Shown piece by piece: positions 33,866-43,406 of a stretch of DNA of 51,907 bases. Both the position numbers and the translations under genes were made by a program. Where the stretch lies: NCBI GenBank assembly GCA_023388995.1, contig JAEWFD010000015.1, positions 1 to 51,907 on the forward strand, in the 5' to 3' direction. Numbering within the stretch: the stretch's first letter is position 1; each line of letters opens with the position of its first letter. The stretch comes from Bacillota bacterium (GTDB lineage Bacteria > Bacillota_I > Bacilli_A > Erysipelotrichales > Erysipelotrichaceae). The notes below the pieces were generated by a model. The model was not told the origin of the DNA, did no database searches, and saw only the letters and a program-made list of their open reading frames with translations.

Positions 33866-35017
33866 CTAATTGATATCATCATCCGTAATATTCTTGCGGA
33901 CTAAAAGATAATTAATTACATCACTGCCGATATTATACAGCACCGCCATAATCGGAACTCCCAGGATAATGCCAAACAGACCAAACAACTTACCGCCGAC
34001 AATGATCGCTAGCAGTACCCATAAACCGGAAAGACCAATTGATTCACCGACAATTTTAGGATAAATAAAGGAATTGTCAATTTGCTGGAGCACATTGATA
34101 TAAATGAAGAAGACCAATGCATGCATCGGCTTGATTACCAGCAACAAAAAGGCGCAGATCAGATTCCCAATCGTCGGTCCGATCACCGGTACAAGAGCTG
34201 TTACGCCGATAATGACGCTAAGTAACATCGCATATGGCAAGCGCAGCACTACCATGCCCGCAAAGCATAGAAGACCCAGCACAAAGGCTTCGACTAACTG
34301 TCCTGATAAGTACTTCCGTATTGTTTGGTTGGTAACCTTGCTGATATTCAAAATCCGTACTGCAATCTCCCGATGAAATATTGCCATAACCGCTTTTTTC
34401 ATCTGGAAAATCAGCTTTTCTTTATCAGAAAGCAGATACATGCTAAGGGAAATGGCCAGTAACAATTCCAGCAAGAATTCACTGATTCCCAAGGTTGTCC
34501 CAAGGGTCGTCTGGAAGATGTTGGTAAAGGAAGAAGTGATCCATTCCAAGGCTTTATTTACATAAGATTGCCATGGCAAGGTATTGATGTATTGCAGTGT
34601 TAAATCAATATCATACTTTTCCAAGACCGTGTTTGCCCAATTGACCAACTGGCGCATGTAGTATGGAAAGTTTGCAAATAAAACAGATATGCTTTCCCAT
34701 AACTGCGGAATCACAAACATTAAAATAACGGTAATTACCAGCACAAAGAATGCCAGCGCGAGCAGAATTGCCAGAGCCCGTTTTTTTGTTCTGCCTAAAT
34801 TGGTATAAACTAACAATTTTTCTTCGATGAAGCTCATTGCCAGATTCAAGATATAGGATAAGCCAATTGCGTAAATCAACGGGCGCACCACCACCAGTAT
34901 CCAGTTCACTTGCTGTTTAAACTGATCAAAACGTGAGATCAGCAAATAAAAAACAATGGAGTATGTCGCAATCATGATCCCGCTGATCACAAGTTTTAAA
35001 TCAAATTTTTTACTCAT
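33866..35017 (-). CDS. AI-2E family (PerM) transporter
   Basis: A 383-residue membrane protein of the AI-2E/UPF0118 family: seven to eight helices, the core RKYLSGQLVEAFVLGLLCF, LPYAMLLSVIIGVTALVPVIGPTIGN, and near the end VILGVPIMAVLYNI. Start at 35017 after GGGGAGGAATTGC. Members have been linked to autoinducer-2 export or Na+/H+ antiport; which applies is unknown. It precedes ecfA1 on the same strand, 58 bases away. Confidence 0.88.
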   Translation of the reverse strand: MSKKFDLKLVISGIMIATYSIVFYLLISRFDQFKQQVNWILVVVRPLIYAIGLSYILNLAMSFIEEKLLVYTNLGRTKKRALAILLALAFFVLVITVILMFVIPQLWESISVLFANFPYYMRQLVNWANTVLEKYDIDLTLQYINTLPWQSYVNKALEWITSSFTNIFQTTLGTTLGISEFLLELLLAISLSMYLLSDKEKLIFQMKKAVMAIFHREIAVRILNISKVTNQTIRKYLSGQLVEAFVLGLLCFAGMVVLRLPYAMLLSVIIGVTALVPVIGPTIGNLICAFLLLVIKPMHALVFFIYINVLQQIDNSFIYPKIVGESIGLSGLWVLLAIIVGGKLFGLFGIILGVPIMAVLYNIGSDVINYLLVRKNITDDDIN

Positions 35018-35120
35018 GCAATTCCTCCCCAATCATTTCATCAATGATCATTTCCGTTTTATTATATCATAGCACCACAATGATTCCTATCATGTTATAC
35101 TAAGTCAAAGAGGTGATCTT

Positions 35121-35948
35121 ATGTTGGAATTACCCGAAAGTGTCGCCATCAGCAAACAGATCAATCAGGTTTTTGCAGGCAAGGCTGTCCGTAATGTACA
35201 AGTAAATGCATCTGCCCACAAATTTGCATTCTTTTATGAGGATCCTGCAAACTATCCTGCATTGCTGATTGGCAGAAAGCTAGACCAAGCCCTTTCCTTT
35301 GGAGGCTACGTTGTTTTGTATTTTGGCAATGTTCACGCTGCATTTGGCGATGGCGTGCAGATACGGTATTATGCGCAGCGTCACCAAATTTTGGCGAAAC
35401 ATCAATTGCTGATCGAATTTGACGACCAATCCTGTCTTGTATGCAGTGTGCAGATGTACGGAGCTATGTTTGTATTTGAGCAAGGACAGATGCACAATCC
35501 ATATTACAACGTCGCTCTGCAGAAACCTTCTCCCCTTTCAGAATCTTTTGATGAGCAATATTTTCAATCTTTGGTTTCTGCTGTTTCCAAAAAGCTTAGT
35601 TTAAAAGCATTTCTTGCTGCTGAACAGCGAATTCCCGGTCTTGGCAACGGTGTCTTGCAAGATATCTTATTTCAGGCAAAGCTGCATCCCAAGCAAAAAC
35701 TGGCAAACCTCACATCAGAACAAATCAAGCAGCTTTTCCATGCCTTAAAACTGGTCTTGCAGCAGATGATGGAACAAGGTGGCCGGAATACCGAAAAAGA
35801 TCTATTTGGCAAACCTGGCCAATATCAAACCATCTTATCCAGCAAAACATGGCAGCAGCCGTGTCCGGTATGTCAGGGAGCTTTGCAAAAAGAAGCATAT
35901 TTGGGAGGTTCCATCTACGATTGCCCAAACTGTCAGCCACTTACCTAG
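35121..35948 (+). CDS. Divergent Fpg/Nei-fold protein lacking catalytic residues
   Basis: A 275-residue member of the formamidopyrimidine/endonuclease VIII DNA glycosylase family: N-terminal lobe, H2TH domain (IPGLGNGVLQDILFQAKLHPKQKL) and C-terminal zinc finger (CPVCQ-x(16)-CPNCQ) are present. But the catalytic Pro after Met is Leu (MLELPES), the beta-hairpin Lys of RRxKY is Gly (SFGGYVVL), and the zinc-finger Arg of GRST is Gly (GGSIYDCP). The rest of Glu-3 and Asn of the H2TH turn is kept. Relatives with MxELPEA-type starts occur in many Bacillota. It may bind lesions without cutting, or use another chemistry; enzyme activity should not be assumed. Confidence 0.85.
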   Translation: MLELPESVAISKQINQVFAGKAVRNVQVNASAHKFAFFYEDPANYPALLIGRKLDQALSFGGYVVLYFGNVHAAFGDGVQIRYYAQRHQILAKHQLLIEFDDQSCLVCSVQMYGAMFVFEQGQMHNPYYNVALQKPSPLSESFDEQYFQSLVSAVSKKLSLKAFLAAEQRIPGLGNGVLQDILFQAKLHPKQKLANLTSEQIKQLFHALKLVLQQMMEQGGRNTEKDLFGKPGQYQTILSSKTWQQPCPVCQGALQKEAYLGGSIYDCPNCQPLT

Positions 35949-35974
35949 CAGGATCATTCGAATCCTGTTTTTTT
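35949..35974 (+). terminator. Terminator of the Fpg-like gene
   Basis: CAGGAT, loop CATTCGA, ATCCTG (35949-35967) then T7. Confidence 0.85.
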
Positions 35975-35978
35975 ATGG

Positions 35979-36582
35979 CTATCTCTTCCGTGAAACTTGA
36001 CTTACATCTAGCCAAATCAGAGCCAACAGTGCCAGCCCGGCCATCCCTTTAACCGCGATACCAACCAAAAATGGCAATGACCACGGTACTTAAAAAAGCA
36101 AGTGCAGAACTATAGGATGCATACCATTCACTTTTCTTATGTGCTTGCAAGTAGGCAAGATAGAAAGCGATGATACTTTGCAGGTAGCTGTGGATAATCA
36201 CCAAAACAGCTATGTGAACAGTCAGATTTGCAATATTGCGCCACGCTGGCATCGCCAGCATCAAAATGCCAGCCATCAGACTCATAACAACCATCAGCAG
36301 CTGAAACTGCGTGCTAAGCATCTGCTTGCGGTCATACTTTGAATCATAAAAAAATCTGGTGACTCCGCGGTATAACGCCAGAGCAACAAAGATTTCCATA
36401 AACCCTTCTGCGGAATAATATGCTTTATTAATGCCGTATCCAATTGTAGCAAGTTCACTGGTAGTTAAAGGGGAAAGCAGTACATTGATTCCTTTTCCGA
36501 CAAACAACTGGCCAATCAAGTAATTGCGGGTATGCTTTACCCCCTCTTGCTTTGGAAAAAGCAGTTTTTTGATGAGTTTCAT
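35979..36582 (-). pseudogene. Four-to-five helix membrane protein, probably frameshifted near the C-terminus
   Basis: As written, ATG 36582 to a stop at 36049 gives 177 residues (MKLIKKLLFPKQEG...), preceded by GGAGG, with four hydrophobic segments, and ends abruptly in the last one at IFGWYRG. In the neighbouring frame the sequence continues without stops as FLVGIAVKGMAGLALLALIWLD then VSQVSRKR and a stop at 35979, exactly reaching the Fpg terminator. Removing one base from the five-A run (plus strand) at 36067-36071 joins the two. So the gene is either a one-base frameshift mutant, a phase-variable gene or a sequencing artefact. Function unknown. Confidence 0.6.
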
Positions 36583-36670
36583 AAATCCTCCAGCATCATG
36601 TTCTTATGATCATAGCACGGATAAACTACGAATGCCAGCTATACTGAAACGATGCATCCCAGCAGCAAAG

Positions 36671-36710
36671 TAATAAAACAACACCATAAGTATCGCTACT
36701 CCTGGTGTTG
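36671..36710 (-). terminator. Terminator of the OpuF/EgtU-like operon
   Basis: Minus-strand CAACACCA and TGGTGTTG pair, with an inner AGTA/TACT hairpin, followed by a TTTTATT tail. Confidence 0.8.
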
Positions 36711-36716
36711 TGGGTA

Positions 36717-38282
36717 TTAAGGAATCAGCCCTTGTTCCTGCAAGAACGTGCGGGCAGCTTGCTGCGGTGCAAGCTGCAATTCATCAACCTGATAATTTAA
36801 TTCAATCATAATTTCATCCGTCAGCATATCACCCAATGTTGTCAGCAAGGGCACGATTTCCGGATATTGTGCTAGTACCTCTGCCCGAACAATCGGCATT
36901 GCGTTATAAGGCGGGAAGAAATGCATATCGTCTTCTAATGCCTTGAGCCCTAGTTTCTTTAAAAGGCCATCTGTCGCAAATGCATCCACAACATCCACTT
37001 CCCCATGGATCAATGCCGTATATCGTGGAGCACCGTCCATTGCCAGATTCTCCTGAAATTGGAAGCCATATGTTTTCTCAAGTCCCGGCAAGCCATCTGC
37101 CCTGTTCCAGAATTCAAAGGTTGTACCGGACTTCATCTGGTGTGCTACTCGTTTCAAGTCACTGACCCGCTGCAGCTGATAGCGCTCGGCCATTTCCTGT
37201 GTAACGGCCATGACATAGGTGTTATTAAAATTGGAATATGGCAGCACCTCAATATCATATTTTTCTTTAAATTCCTTTTTGACAGTCGAATACACCTCAT
37301 TCATATCATTGATCGGAGGGTATTTTAAGGTATCGCTATATGCTGTTCCGCTATATTCCATATAAAGATCAATATCGCCTTTCTGCAAGGCGCTGAAGAT
37401 TACTTTAGTGCCACCCAGATCTAATTTCCGCTGTACTTGGATATCTGTATTATACGCAATGAGATCAGCCACCAAATTACCTAAAACAGCTTGTTCTGTG
37501 AAATCTTTTGAACCAATGGTAATTACTCTAGTGCTGGCATTTGCCCTATTTTGTGTTGTCAAGCCAAAGATGAGAACTACAACCGCCAGCATTCCATACA
37601 GGAGTTGCTTTTGGACCCGCCGCTGTTTTTGCAGCTGCTGGCGCTCTCCTTTTTGCAAGCTGATCGGTGTCACCAATTTCTCTACCAAACCAAGCAGAAA
37701 ATCAACTGTCAAGGCCAGCAAACAAGCTGGTATCGCTCCCGCCAGAATTTGATTGTTATTTACGGTACGTATTCCGGAAAAGACCAGAAATCCCAAACCG
37801 CCGGCACCAATGAATGCAGCCATGGTCATCAAACCAACTGCTGTGACTGCCGCCACCCGAACCCCGGTCATAATCACCGGCAAGGCCAACGGAATTTGTA
37901 TTTTCATCAGAATTTGAACCGGTGTCAATCCGATCCCTTTGGCTGCTTCCAGTGTCTGGGGATTGATGGTCTTAATCCCCGTATGGGTATTCTTAATAAT
38001 TGGGAGCAACGAGTATAATACCACTGCAGCAACAGCTGGCAATGAACCGATTCCCAAGAAAGGAATCATGAAGCCTAGCAGGGCCATGCTTGGTATTGCC
38101 TGAATAACATTGGCAACTGATAATACCGGCTTGCTGGCAGGATTGATATAGGAAATCAAAATACCCAGCGGGACACCAATTGCCAGTGCCAATCCTACTG
38201 CAATCGTTGTCAGCTTGATATGCTCTATAAGCAATGCCAGAATTTGCAGATAGTTGGCATTCATATATTCGAGAATATTCAT
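36717..38282 (-). CDS. ABC transporter permease-substrate-binding fusion (OpuF/BilE/EgtU type)
   Basis: A 521-residue fusion. Residues 1-215 are a six-helix permease with the EAA loop (ALEAAKGIGLTPVQILMKIQIPLALP); about 240 onward is a periplasmic-type binding domain tethered outside the membrane: IGSKDFTEQAVLGNLVADL, KLDLGGTKVIFSALQKGDID, EYSGTAY, FNNTYVMAV, FWNRADGLPGLEKTYGF and VDVVDAFATDG. This is the glycine betaine/choline-type (OpuAC) fold. Such one-gene permease-SBP fusions include OpuF-like osmolyte importers, BilE of Listeria and the ergothioneine transporter EgtU; I cannot separate them by eye. The partner ATPase gene overlaps by 4 bases (ATGA). Confidence 0.88.
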   Translation of the reverse strand: MNILEYMNANYLQILALLIEHIKLTTIAVGLALAIGVPLGILISYINPASKPVLSVANVIQAIPSMALLGFMIPFLGIGSLPAVAAVVLYSLLPIIKNTHTGIKTINPQTLEAAKGIGLTPVQILMKIQIPLALPVIMTGVRVAAVTAVGLMTMAAFIGAGGLGFLVFSGIRTVNNNQILAGAIPACLLALTVDFLLGLVEKLVTPISLQKGERQQLQKQRRVQKQLLYGMLAVVVLIFGLTTQNRANASTRVITIGSKDFTEQAVLGNLVADLIAYNTDIQVQRKLDLGGTKVIFSALQKGDIDLYMEYSGTAYSDTLKYPPINDMNEVYSTVKKEFKEKYDIEVLPYSNFNNTYVMAVTQEMAERYQLQRVSDLKRVAHQMKSGTTFEFWNRADGLPGLEKTYGFQFQENLAMDGAPRYTALIHGEVDVVDAFATDGLLKKLGLKALEDDMHFFPPYNAMPIVRAEVLAQYPEIVPLLTTLGDMLTDEIMIELNYQVDELQLAPQQAARTFLQEQGLIP

Positions 38283-39409
38283 ACGATCACCTCTGCTTCC
38301 TTCAAATATTGCTGGCTTAAGGTAGTAACCAGACTGCTGCGGGTTACCAGTCCCACCAGGCGTCGCTCTCCATCCACAACGGGGATTGTGGAGGAATTAG
38401 TTTCATTGATCACTTGCAATCCTTCCAGCATGGATTGCTCAGGAAATAAGGTTAACACTTCCTGATCCATCAATTGCTCAGCCGTCTGTGTCTTGTCAAC
38501 AACATCCCGTAATTGACTGGCACGAACAATTCCTAGCAGCTGACGATTTTCTTTTTCAATAATCAATAGGCTGTCTACTTTGTTGGAGCGCATTTTCTCA
38601 ATGCATTTCAACAAAGTTAGGTTTTTGAACGCCGTAATGGGTTGTTCAATCATGATATCGGATATTTTGATATATTCCGGGGATGACCAAATGCGATTCT
38701 TCCCAACGAATTTCGATACAAATTCATCAATCGGATTTTTCAAAATATTTTCCGGAGTATCGTACTGCAAAATCTGTCCATCTCGCAAAATACAAATCTT
38801 ATCTGCTATTTTGATTGCTTCATCCATATCATGTGTCACAAAAACAATTGTTTTTTTATATTTCTCCTGCAAGTGAGCCAGCTCATCCTGCAAATCCGAT
38901 CGTGTCATCGGGTCAAGTGCTGAAAATGGCTCATCCATCAAGATAATATCCGGGTCTGTCGCAAATGCGCGGGCAACGCCGACACGCTGCTGCTGACCAC
39001 CGCTTAATTCTGTTGGATAACGATCGAGATACTCTTCATCCAGTCCCACCATTTGCATCAGACGTTTGGTGTTTTCTGCTATCTTAGCTGGATCTTGTTT
39101 TTGCAATTTAGAAATTAACTCAATATTCTCCCGTATCGTCATATGCGGAAATAAACCAGTTTGCTGGATGACATATCCAATATTGCGACGAAGAGATACT
39201 TCATCCTGTATTTGAATGTCTTCTCCATCAATCCGAATCACGCCTTGCGTAGGTTTGATCAGGCGATTGATCATTTTCAAAAGAGTTGTTTTCCCGCATC
39301 CACTCTCCCCGATAATCGCTACCAGGCTACCTCGATCAATGGCAAAACTAACATTTGACAAGACAGGACCTGTTTTATAAGTCTTAGAAATGGTTTCAAA
39401 TTGTATCAT
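38279..39409 (-). CDS. OpuC/ProV-like ABC ATPase with tandem CBS domains
   Basis: A 376-residue ATPase driving the fused permease. Start at 39409 after AAAAGGAGG. Walker A is GESGCGKTT, Q-loop YVIQQTGLFPHMT, signature LSGGQQQR, Walker B IILMDEPFSALDP, H-loop VTHDMDEA. After residue 250 two CBS domains follow, ending in RLVGLVTRSSLVTTL; in OpuA such domains sense ionic strength, so osmotic gating is possible (inference). An inverted repeat in its promoter suggests a repressor. Confidence 0.93.
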   Translation of the reverse strand: MIQFETISKTYKTGPVLSNVSFAIDRGSLVAIIGESGCGKTTLLKMINRLIKPTQGVIRIDGEDIQIQDEVSLRRNIGYVIQQTGLFPHMTIRENIELISKLQKQDPAKIAENTKRLMQMVGLDEEYLDRYPTELSGGQQQRVGVARAFATDPDIILMDEPFSALDPMTRSDLQDELAHLQEKYKKTIVFVTHDMDEAIKIADKICILRDGQILQYDTPENILKNPIDEFVSKFVGKNRIWSSPEYIKISDIMIEQPITAFKNLTLLKCIEKMRSNKVDSLLIIEKENRQLLGIVRASQLRDVVDKTQTAEQLMDQEVLTLFPEQSMLEGLQVINETNSSTIPVVDGERRLVGLVTRSSLVTTLSQQYLKEAEVIV

Positions 39410-39426
39410 ACTTAGCCTCCTTTTCA

Positions 39427-39470
39427 AAAGTAACAACTTATACTTTATATTAGGGTTGTTACTTTGTCAA
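39427..39470 (-). promoter_or_regulatory. Promoter of the OpuF/EgtU-like operon with an 11-bp inverted repeat
   Basis: Minus-strand TTGACA (39465-39470), 17 bases, TAAAGT (39442-39447). Arms AAAGTAACAAC (39427-39437) and GTTGTTACTTT (39455-39465) are perfect repeats 17 bases apart; one arm touches the -35 box and the other lies at the start of transcription. A repressor site is the simplest explanation. Confidence 0.75.
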
Positions 39471-39483
39471 GTTTAGAGTCTAA

Positions 39484-39513
39484 ATAAAAACTGCTTGCCA
39501 GCAAGCAAACAGT
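39484..39513 (-). terminator. Terminator after the S41 peptidase gene
   Basis: Minus-strand GCTTGC-TG-GCAAGC extended by CTG/CAG with bulged T residues, followed by T5. Confidence 0.65.
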
Positions 39514-39620
39514 GAGTAATTCTATGCTATATAATCTTTTTCCAATTGCTTATATTCTTAACTTCAGGTTGTTTAAGCATTAACTATTTCTTAGAAACAA
39601 TCTGCTCAATCTCATTTGCA

Positions 39621-40847
39621 TTAATCAATTGCAGTCTGTTCTATCATATCAAGAATCCCTTGATAGTCCTTTTGTAATACCAGCTGATTTAATGCATGCA
39701 TATCTACTACAATGTCCGGCTGCGTTTTAACTACATGATTTATCTGTCCCATAGGATCCAGACCCAAAACAAACGGTGTTTTAATTACAAATCCAGTATT
39801 AGGCAAATGAAACAATAGAGATTCAATGCCAATACCATCACCACCCGTACGCTCACCTACTAATGTTGCACTATTTGTATACTTCATAAAATTCGCAAAA
39901 CTTTCCGAAGCAGAGAAATTTATGTGATCTACCAATAAATAAATTTTTTCTATCGAATTTTGAGCTTTCCTATTCGGCGCAATTTGCAATTTTCTCTCCC
40001 AAATATAGTCATATATCGGATACTTGCTTACTATTTCCAGAGCAACTTCATATTCTGACAACGGCTTGAAATGGAAAAAATCTGCTGCTAGTATATGTTT
40101 TGTAAGTTCTGTTTTTCTCATAAGAAAATAGCTCTGATAGATTTTTGGTTCTTGTATCAGATACGGAACGATTCCTTCTTCCCAGACATAATTCTTACCT
40201 CCCGGATTTCCGCGAATATCGATCAGCAGTGTCTTTATTGGTGATTGCATTAAAAAGGAAGCAAGGTGGGATTGTGCCTTCTCTGTCATGATTCCATCAT
40301 TCATATTTGTCAATTGAAGGTATCCAATCGAGTGATCATTCGATGTATCTAATTGCATAGCATTATCGCTTTGATATTGAGTGATATTATCTTTAAGATT
40401 GCATTCTTCTATATTCAATTTATCTTGTTGATAACGCTGCAAGACTTTTTTCATTTCAATATGTTTAACTTGAGTCCTTACCCACGAATTTGGGTGCATT
40501 TTCAAATATCCGCAGTAGTTTCCATATAGTATCCTAAGTTCCTCTTTTGCTATAACTGACACATGTCCATTTTCCAACTTTCGAATCATGCCTTCTACGA
40601 TCGTGATAAAATAGGAATCTTCCTTTACCGTTCTTATCACTTCTCTATTCTTTTGAACCAAATGATCCCAGTCTTCCATTTGGAATAAAAAAGGATAGTT
40701 TTCCTGTATTGTCTTCGTAAAATAGTCATAATCTAAGAGATATTTGCTTTTACTGCATTTCAAATAGCTGTCCATTCCAATAATACAAACAGCAAGTCCA
40801 AAGATAATCAATATAGATTGCATTTTAGTAATTCGTAGTTTTCGCAT
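39621..40847 (-). CDS. Membrane-anchored S41 (C-terminal processing) peptidase
   Basis: A 408-residue protein. Residues 10-26 form a signal anchor, so the enzyme faces outside. An N-terminal helical region is followed by the S41 catalytic core: the strand TLLIDIRGNPGG, the catalytic Ser in INFSASESFANFMK and the VGERTGGDGIG loop. No PDZ domain is evident. S41 enzymes cut C-terminal tails of exported proteins or peptides. It starts after GGGAGG, 186 bases from the upstream ABC ATPase, possibly under its own promoter. Located in the AT-rich accessory region, it may mature or destroy a secreted peptide (inference). Confidence 0.85.
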   Translation of the reverse strand: MRKLRITKMQSILIIFGLAVCIIGMDSYLKCSKSKYLLDYDYFTKTIQENYPFLFQMEDWDHLVQKNREVIRTVKEDSYFITIVEGMIRKLENGHVSVIAKEELRILYGNYCGYLKMHPNSWVRTQVKHIEMKKVLQRYQQDKLNIEECNLKDNITQYQSDNAMQLDTSNDHSIGYLQLTNMNDGIMTEKAQSHLASFLMQSPIKTLLIDIRGNPGGKNYVWEEGIVPYLIQEPKIYQSYFLMRKTELTKHILAADFFHFKPLSEYEVALEIVSKYPIYDYIWERKLQIAPNRKAQNSIEKIYLLVDHINFSASESFANFMKYTNSATLVGERTGGDGIGIESLLFHLPNTGFVIKTPFVLGLDPMGQINHVVKTQPDIVVDMHALNQLVLQKDYQGILDMIEQTAID

Positions 40848-41032
40848 TGGTCCTCCCGATAAATTCCTCTGCCATTCATAAAATTGTGATGAATATTCGA
40901 ATTATTCTTTTCCGACTACAAATTTTTTGTCAACAATATCCATATATTAAACTGAATCCATTACTGACCTTTGTTCACCCTCCATGTTAATCTCTTACAT
41001 GTAGCTGCTATTCTGACATTTCCCACGCAGGT

Positions 41033-41941
41033 TTATAACGCTCCACTATATATTTCTTGATAAATCGTTTCAATATCATACGACTCCTTCGCAATATCTA
41101 ATATTTGTATCCCCTGACTTAAAAATTCTGCTAATATCTTCGATAAAACCGTTTCATTATTTAATACAACCTTATAATTTTCCATATCCAATTCTTCAAT
41201 GCTAATAATACCTACTATTGCAGAGAAAACCTGTTGAGCATTCGCACCAAGGGATAATTGCAAACGATAGGAAAACCTCTCACCAAAAACAGATGGTGTA
41301 GGAATAATTTGACCTTTATTGATACAAATAATACGATCTGCCAGCTTCTCAATCTCGCCTAACTGATGAGAGGAAAATAAGATAGATAAATTTTCCTGCA
41401 TTACCAAATTACGCAATGTATTCCGAAGCTCCACAATACCTTTAGGATCTAGTCCATTGGTCGGCTCATCTAAGATAATGAAGCGCGGTTTGCTTAATAA
41501 TACAATAGCGAGCGCAAGCCGTTGTTTCATCCCCATGAAATATTTTCCGGTTGCCAGATAAATTTTTCGTCCTAAATTAGTGAACTCTATAAGCTCATCT
41601 ACTCGTTCTTTAGATACATTCCGCAAACTTGCAAATAATTGCAGATTTTCTAAGCCTGACATCGTCGGATACAATCCAGGACTCTCAATCAAAGAAGCTT
41701 GTGAGGCCAACGCTTTTTCTCGTTCCCGCTTTAGATCAAATCCACATACTTTAATACTTCCTGAGGTTGGAAAAATCAAGTTACAGATACATTTCATTGT
41801 TGTACTCTTTCCTGCACCATTAGGACCAATAAATCCTACAATTTCATTTTCATAAATATCAAAAGACACATCTTTCAAAACATGGTGTTTCCCATAATAT
41901 TTATTCAAATTTCTGATTTCGACAACAGCATTTTTTTCCAT
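41033..41941 (-). CDS. BcrA-like ABC ATPase
   Basis: A 302-residue ATPase of the bacitracin/lantibiotic-immunity type. The start at 41941 has GGGAGG 10 bases upstream. Walker A GPNGAGKST, signature region FMGMKQRLALA (family form SxGMKQRL), Walker B FIILDEPTNGLDP, H-loop SSHQ. The C-terminal 90 residues carry the usual extension. It lies 62 bases after the permease pair and serves them. Similar BcrAB or LanFEG systems expel peptide antibiotics from the membrane; here peptide self-protection fits the neighbourhood. Confidence 0.9.
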   Translation of the reverse strand: MEKNAVVEIRNLNKYYGKHHVLKDVSFDIYENEIVGFIGPNGAGKSTTMKCICNLIFPTSGSIKVCGFDLKREREKALASQASLIESPGLYPTMSGLENLQLFASLRNVSKERVDELIEFTNLGRKIYLATGKYFMGMKQRLALAIVLLSKPRFIILDEPTNGLDPKGIVELRNTLRNLVMQENLSILFSSHQLGEIEKLADRIICINKGQIIPTPSVFGERFSYRLQLSLGANAQQVFSAIVGIISIEELDMENYKVVLNNETVLSKILAEFLSQGIQILDIAKESYDIETIYQEIYSGAL

Positions 41942-42021
41942 TATTAGCATTCCTCCCAATCAAAATCTCATTTAACTATTCCTTTCTGCTTCTCTTATTC
42001 TGTATTTGGTATTCACATCTC

Positions 42022-43406
42022 TTAAATATTCTGCCTTTTTATAAAATAATTATTTAAGAGTAGCAGAATTGCAGTGTATATCCCCAGTACGATTACCGAA
42101 GTAAGCGCCGTAACCGATGCATATCCGCCTAAGATAGCAATTGGATTTGCATACCGAAATGGATTTAGCATGCTCCAAACGCTCCAATCTGATTGGCTTG
42201 CAAGAAATCCCAGTAATGTCATCAATAAAGAGCTTACAAATACCATATATTGATTTCGCACAATTGAAGCAATTAACATCGTAAATGCAACAGTAAACAC
42301 CACAAACAATACCAACAATATCAAAGCCATTATCAGGAAACTTCCTAATGAAACAAACTGGAGTTTCATATCAATTCCCATACCACTGACTACTCCTGAA
42401 ACCTTGCTAATTCCGATAAAAGTATTATATCCGTAATTCAGCAGTTCCTGATGCATAACATTTTCTGCTGCTCTTACTGATGAAAACGAATCATTTTGCA
42501 TAAGTACCGGAAGGTCCAAAAAGAATAACCATCATTGAATTTTAAAAATACAAAGACAAGCCCTAGCGGAAGAATCAGTACAAGCATACTGATCATAACA
42601 TTCACAATAAATTTAGAATAGACAACGCTGCTTCGCTTTTGAGGCTGAGTAAATAGTACTTTAATACTACCATTTTTATGATCTTTAGCCCATGTATCGT
42701 ATACAATTAAGGCAATGATAAGCGGCAAGCAATATGGCATTAACTCGCCGAGAAAAAAGTATAAAAAACTAAGACTGGTGACTGATTTTCTATGCAAAGA
42801 GGGAATTTCCTGAATTGCCAGCCTATGCCGATATCGCATTTCTTGTATCCAAATAGTTACGTTGCTAATCATTTCTGTATTTGATCTGCCTCTTCGTGGT
42901 GAAGCAAGCCAGTCTGGATACTGATATTTCTTTCCAACATCCTTTAATTCTTGCGCAAGATTGCTGTAATTTGTAATTTTCCCGTTTTCTAAGTCAATAA
43001 TATGCTGCTGTAAATATCGATAAGCAGTCACGTAATTATAGCGAGCAACCTTGCCGTGATATTCCTTCCATTCTTTCTTCTGATAATTGTAGTCAACTGT
43101 TTCTGCCTCATCCAGCAACTGCAACATATAGGCTTCATATCTATCTACATACTCACCCGTCAGATTTGGATTCTCTCTCAAGAACGGTTCCTTATCATCT
43201 CGATACATTTTAACATCAGCAAGTCCTCCTTCCGCATTCTTAGTCATAAAGAATCCTTGCCAAGCATCTTGTGCTTCATAGATCTTTTCCTTTGAACGAT
43301 AGTCTTGAATCATCACAAGACTCATCACTACCAACAGCAATATAATCAAATAACTCCTAAATTGACAGAACGTACGCTTTAACTCAAACCAGATTATTCT
43401 GCTCAT
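42022..43406 (-). pseudogene. ABC-2 permease B', frameshifted
   Basis: The intact homologue at 50038-51423 is 461 residues. Here the same protein is split: 43406-42474 encodes residues 1-310 (MSRIIWFELKRTF... FLKFNDGYSF), then runs out of frame, while the -1 frame resumes with LDLPVLMQNDSFSS to a stop at 42022 (ending NYFIKRQNI). The switch is in a run of five A (plus strand, 42518-42522); one extra base restores a single ORF of about 461 codons. Either a recent inactivating deletion, a slippage-based switch, or a sequencing error. A large extracytoplasmic loop lies between helices 1 and 2, as in BcrB-like permeases. Overlaps permease A' by 4 bases. Confidence 0.8.
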
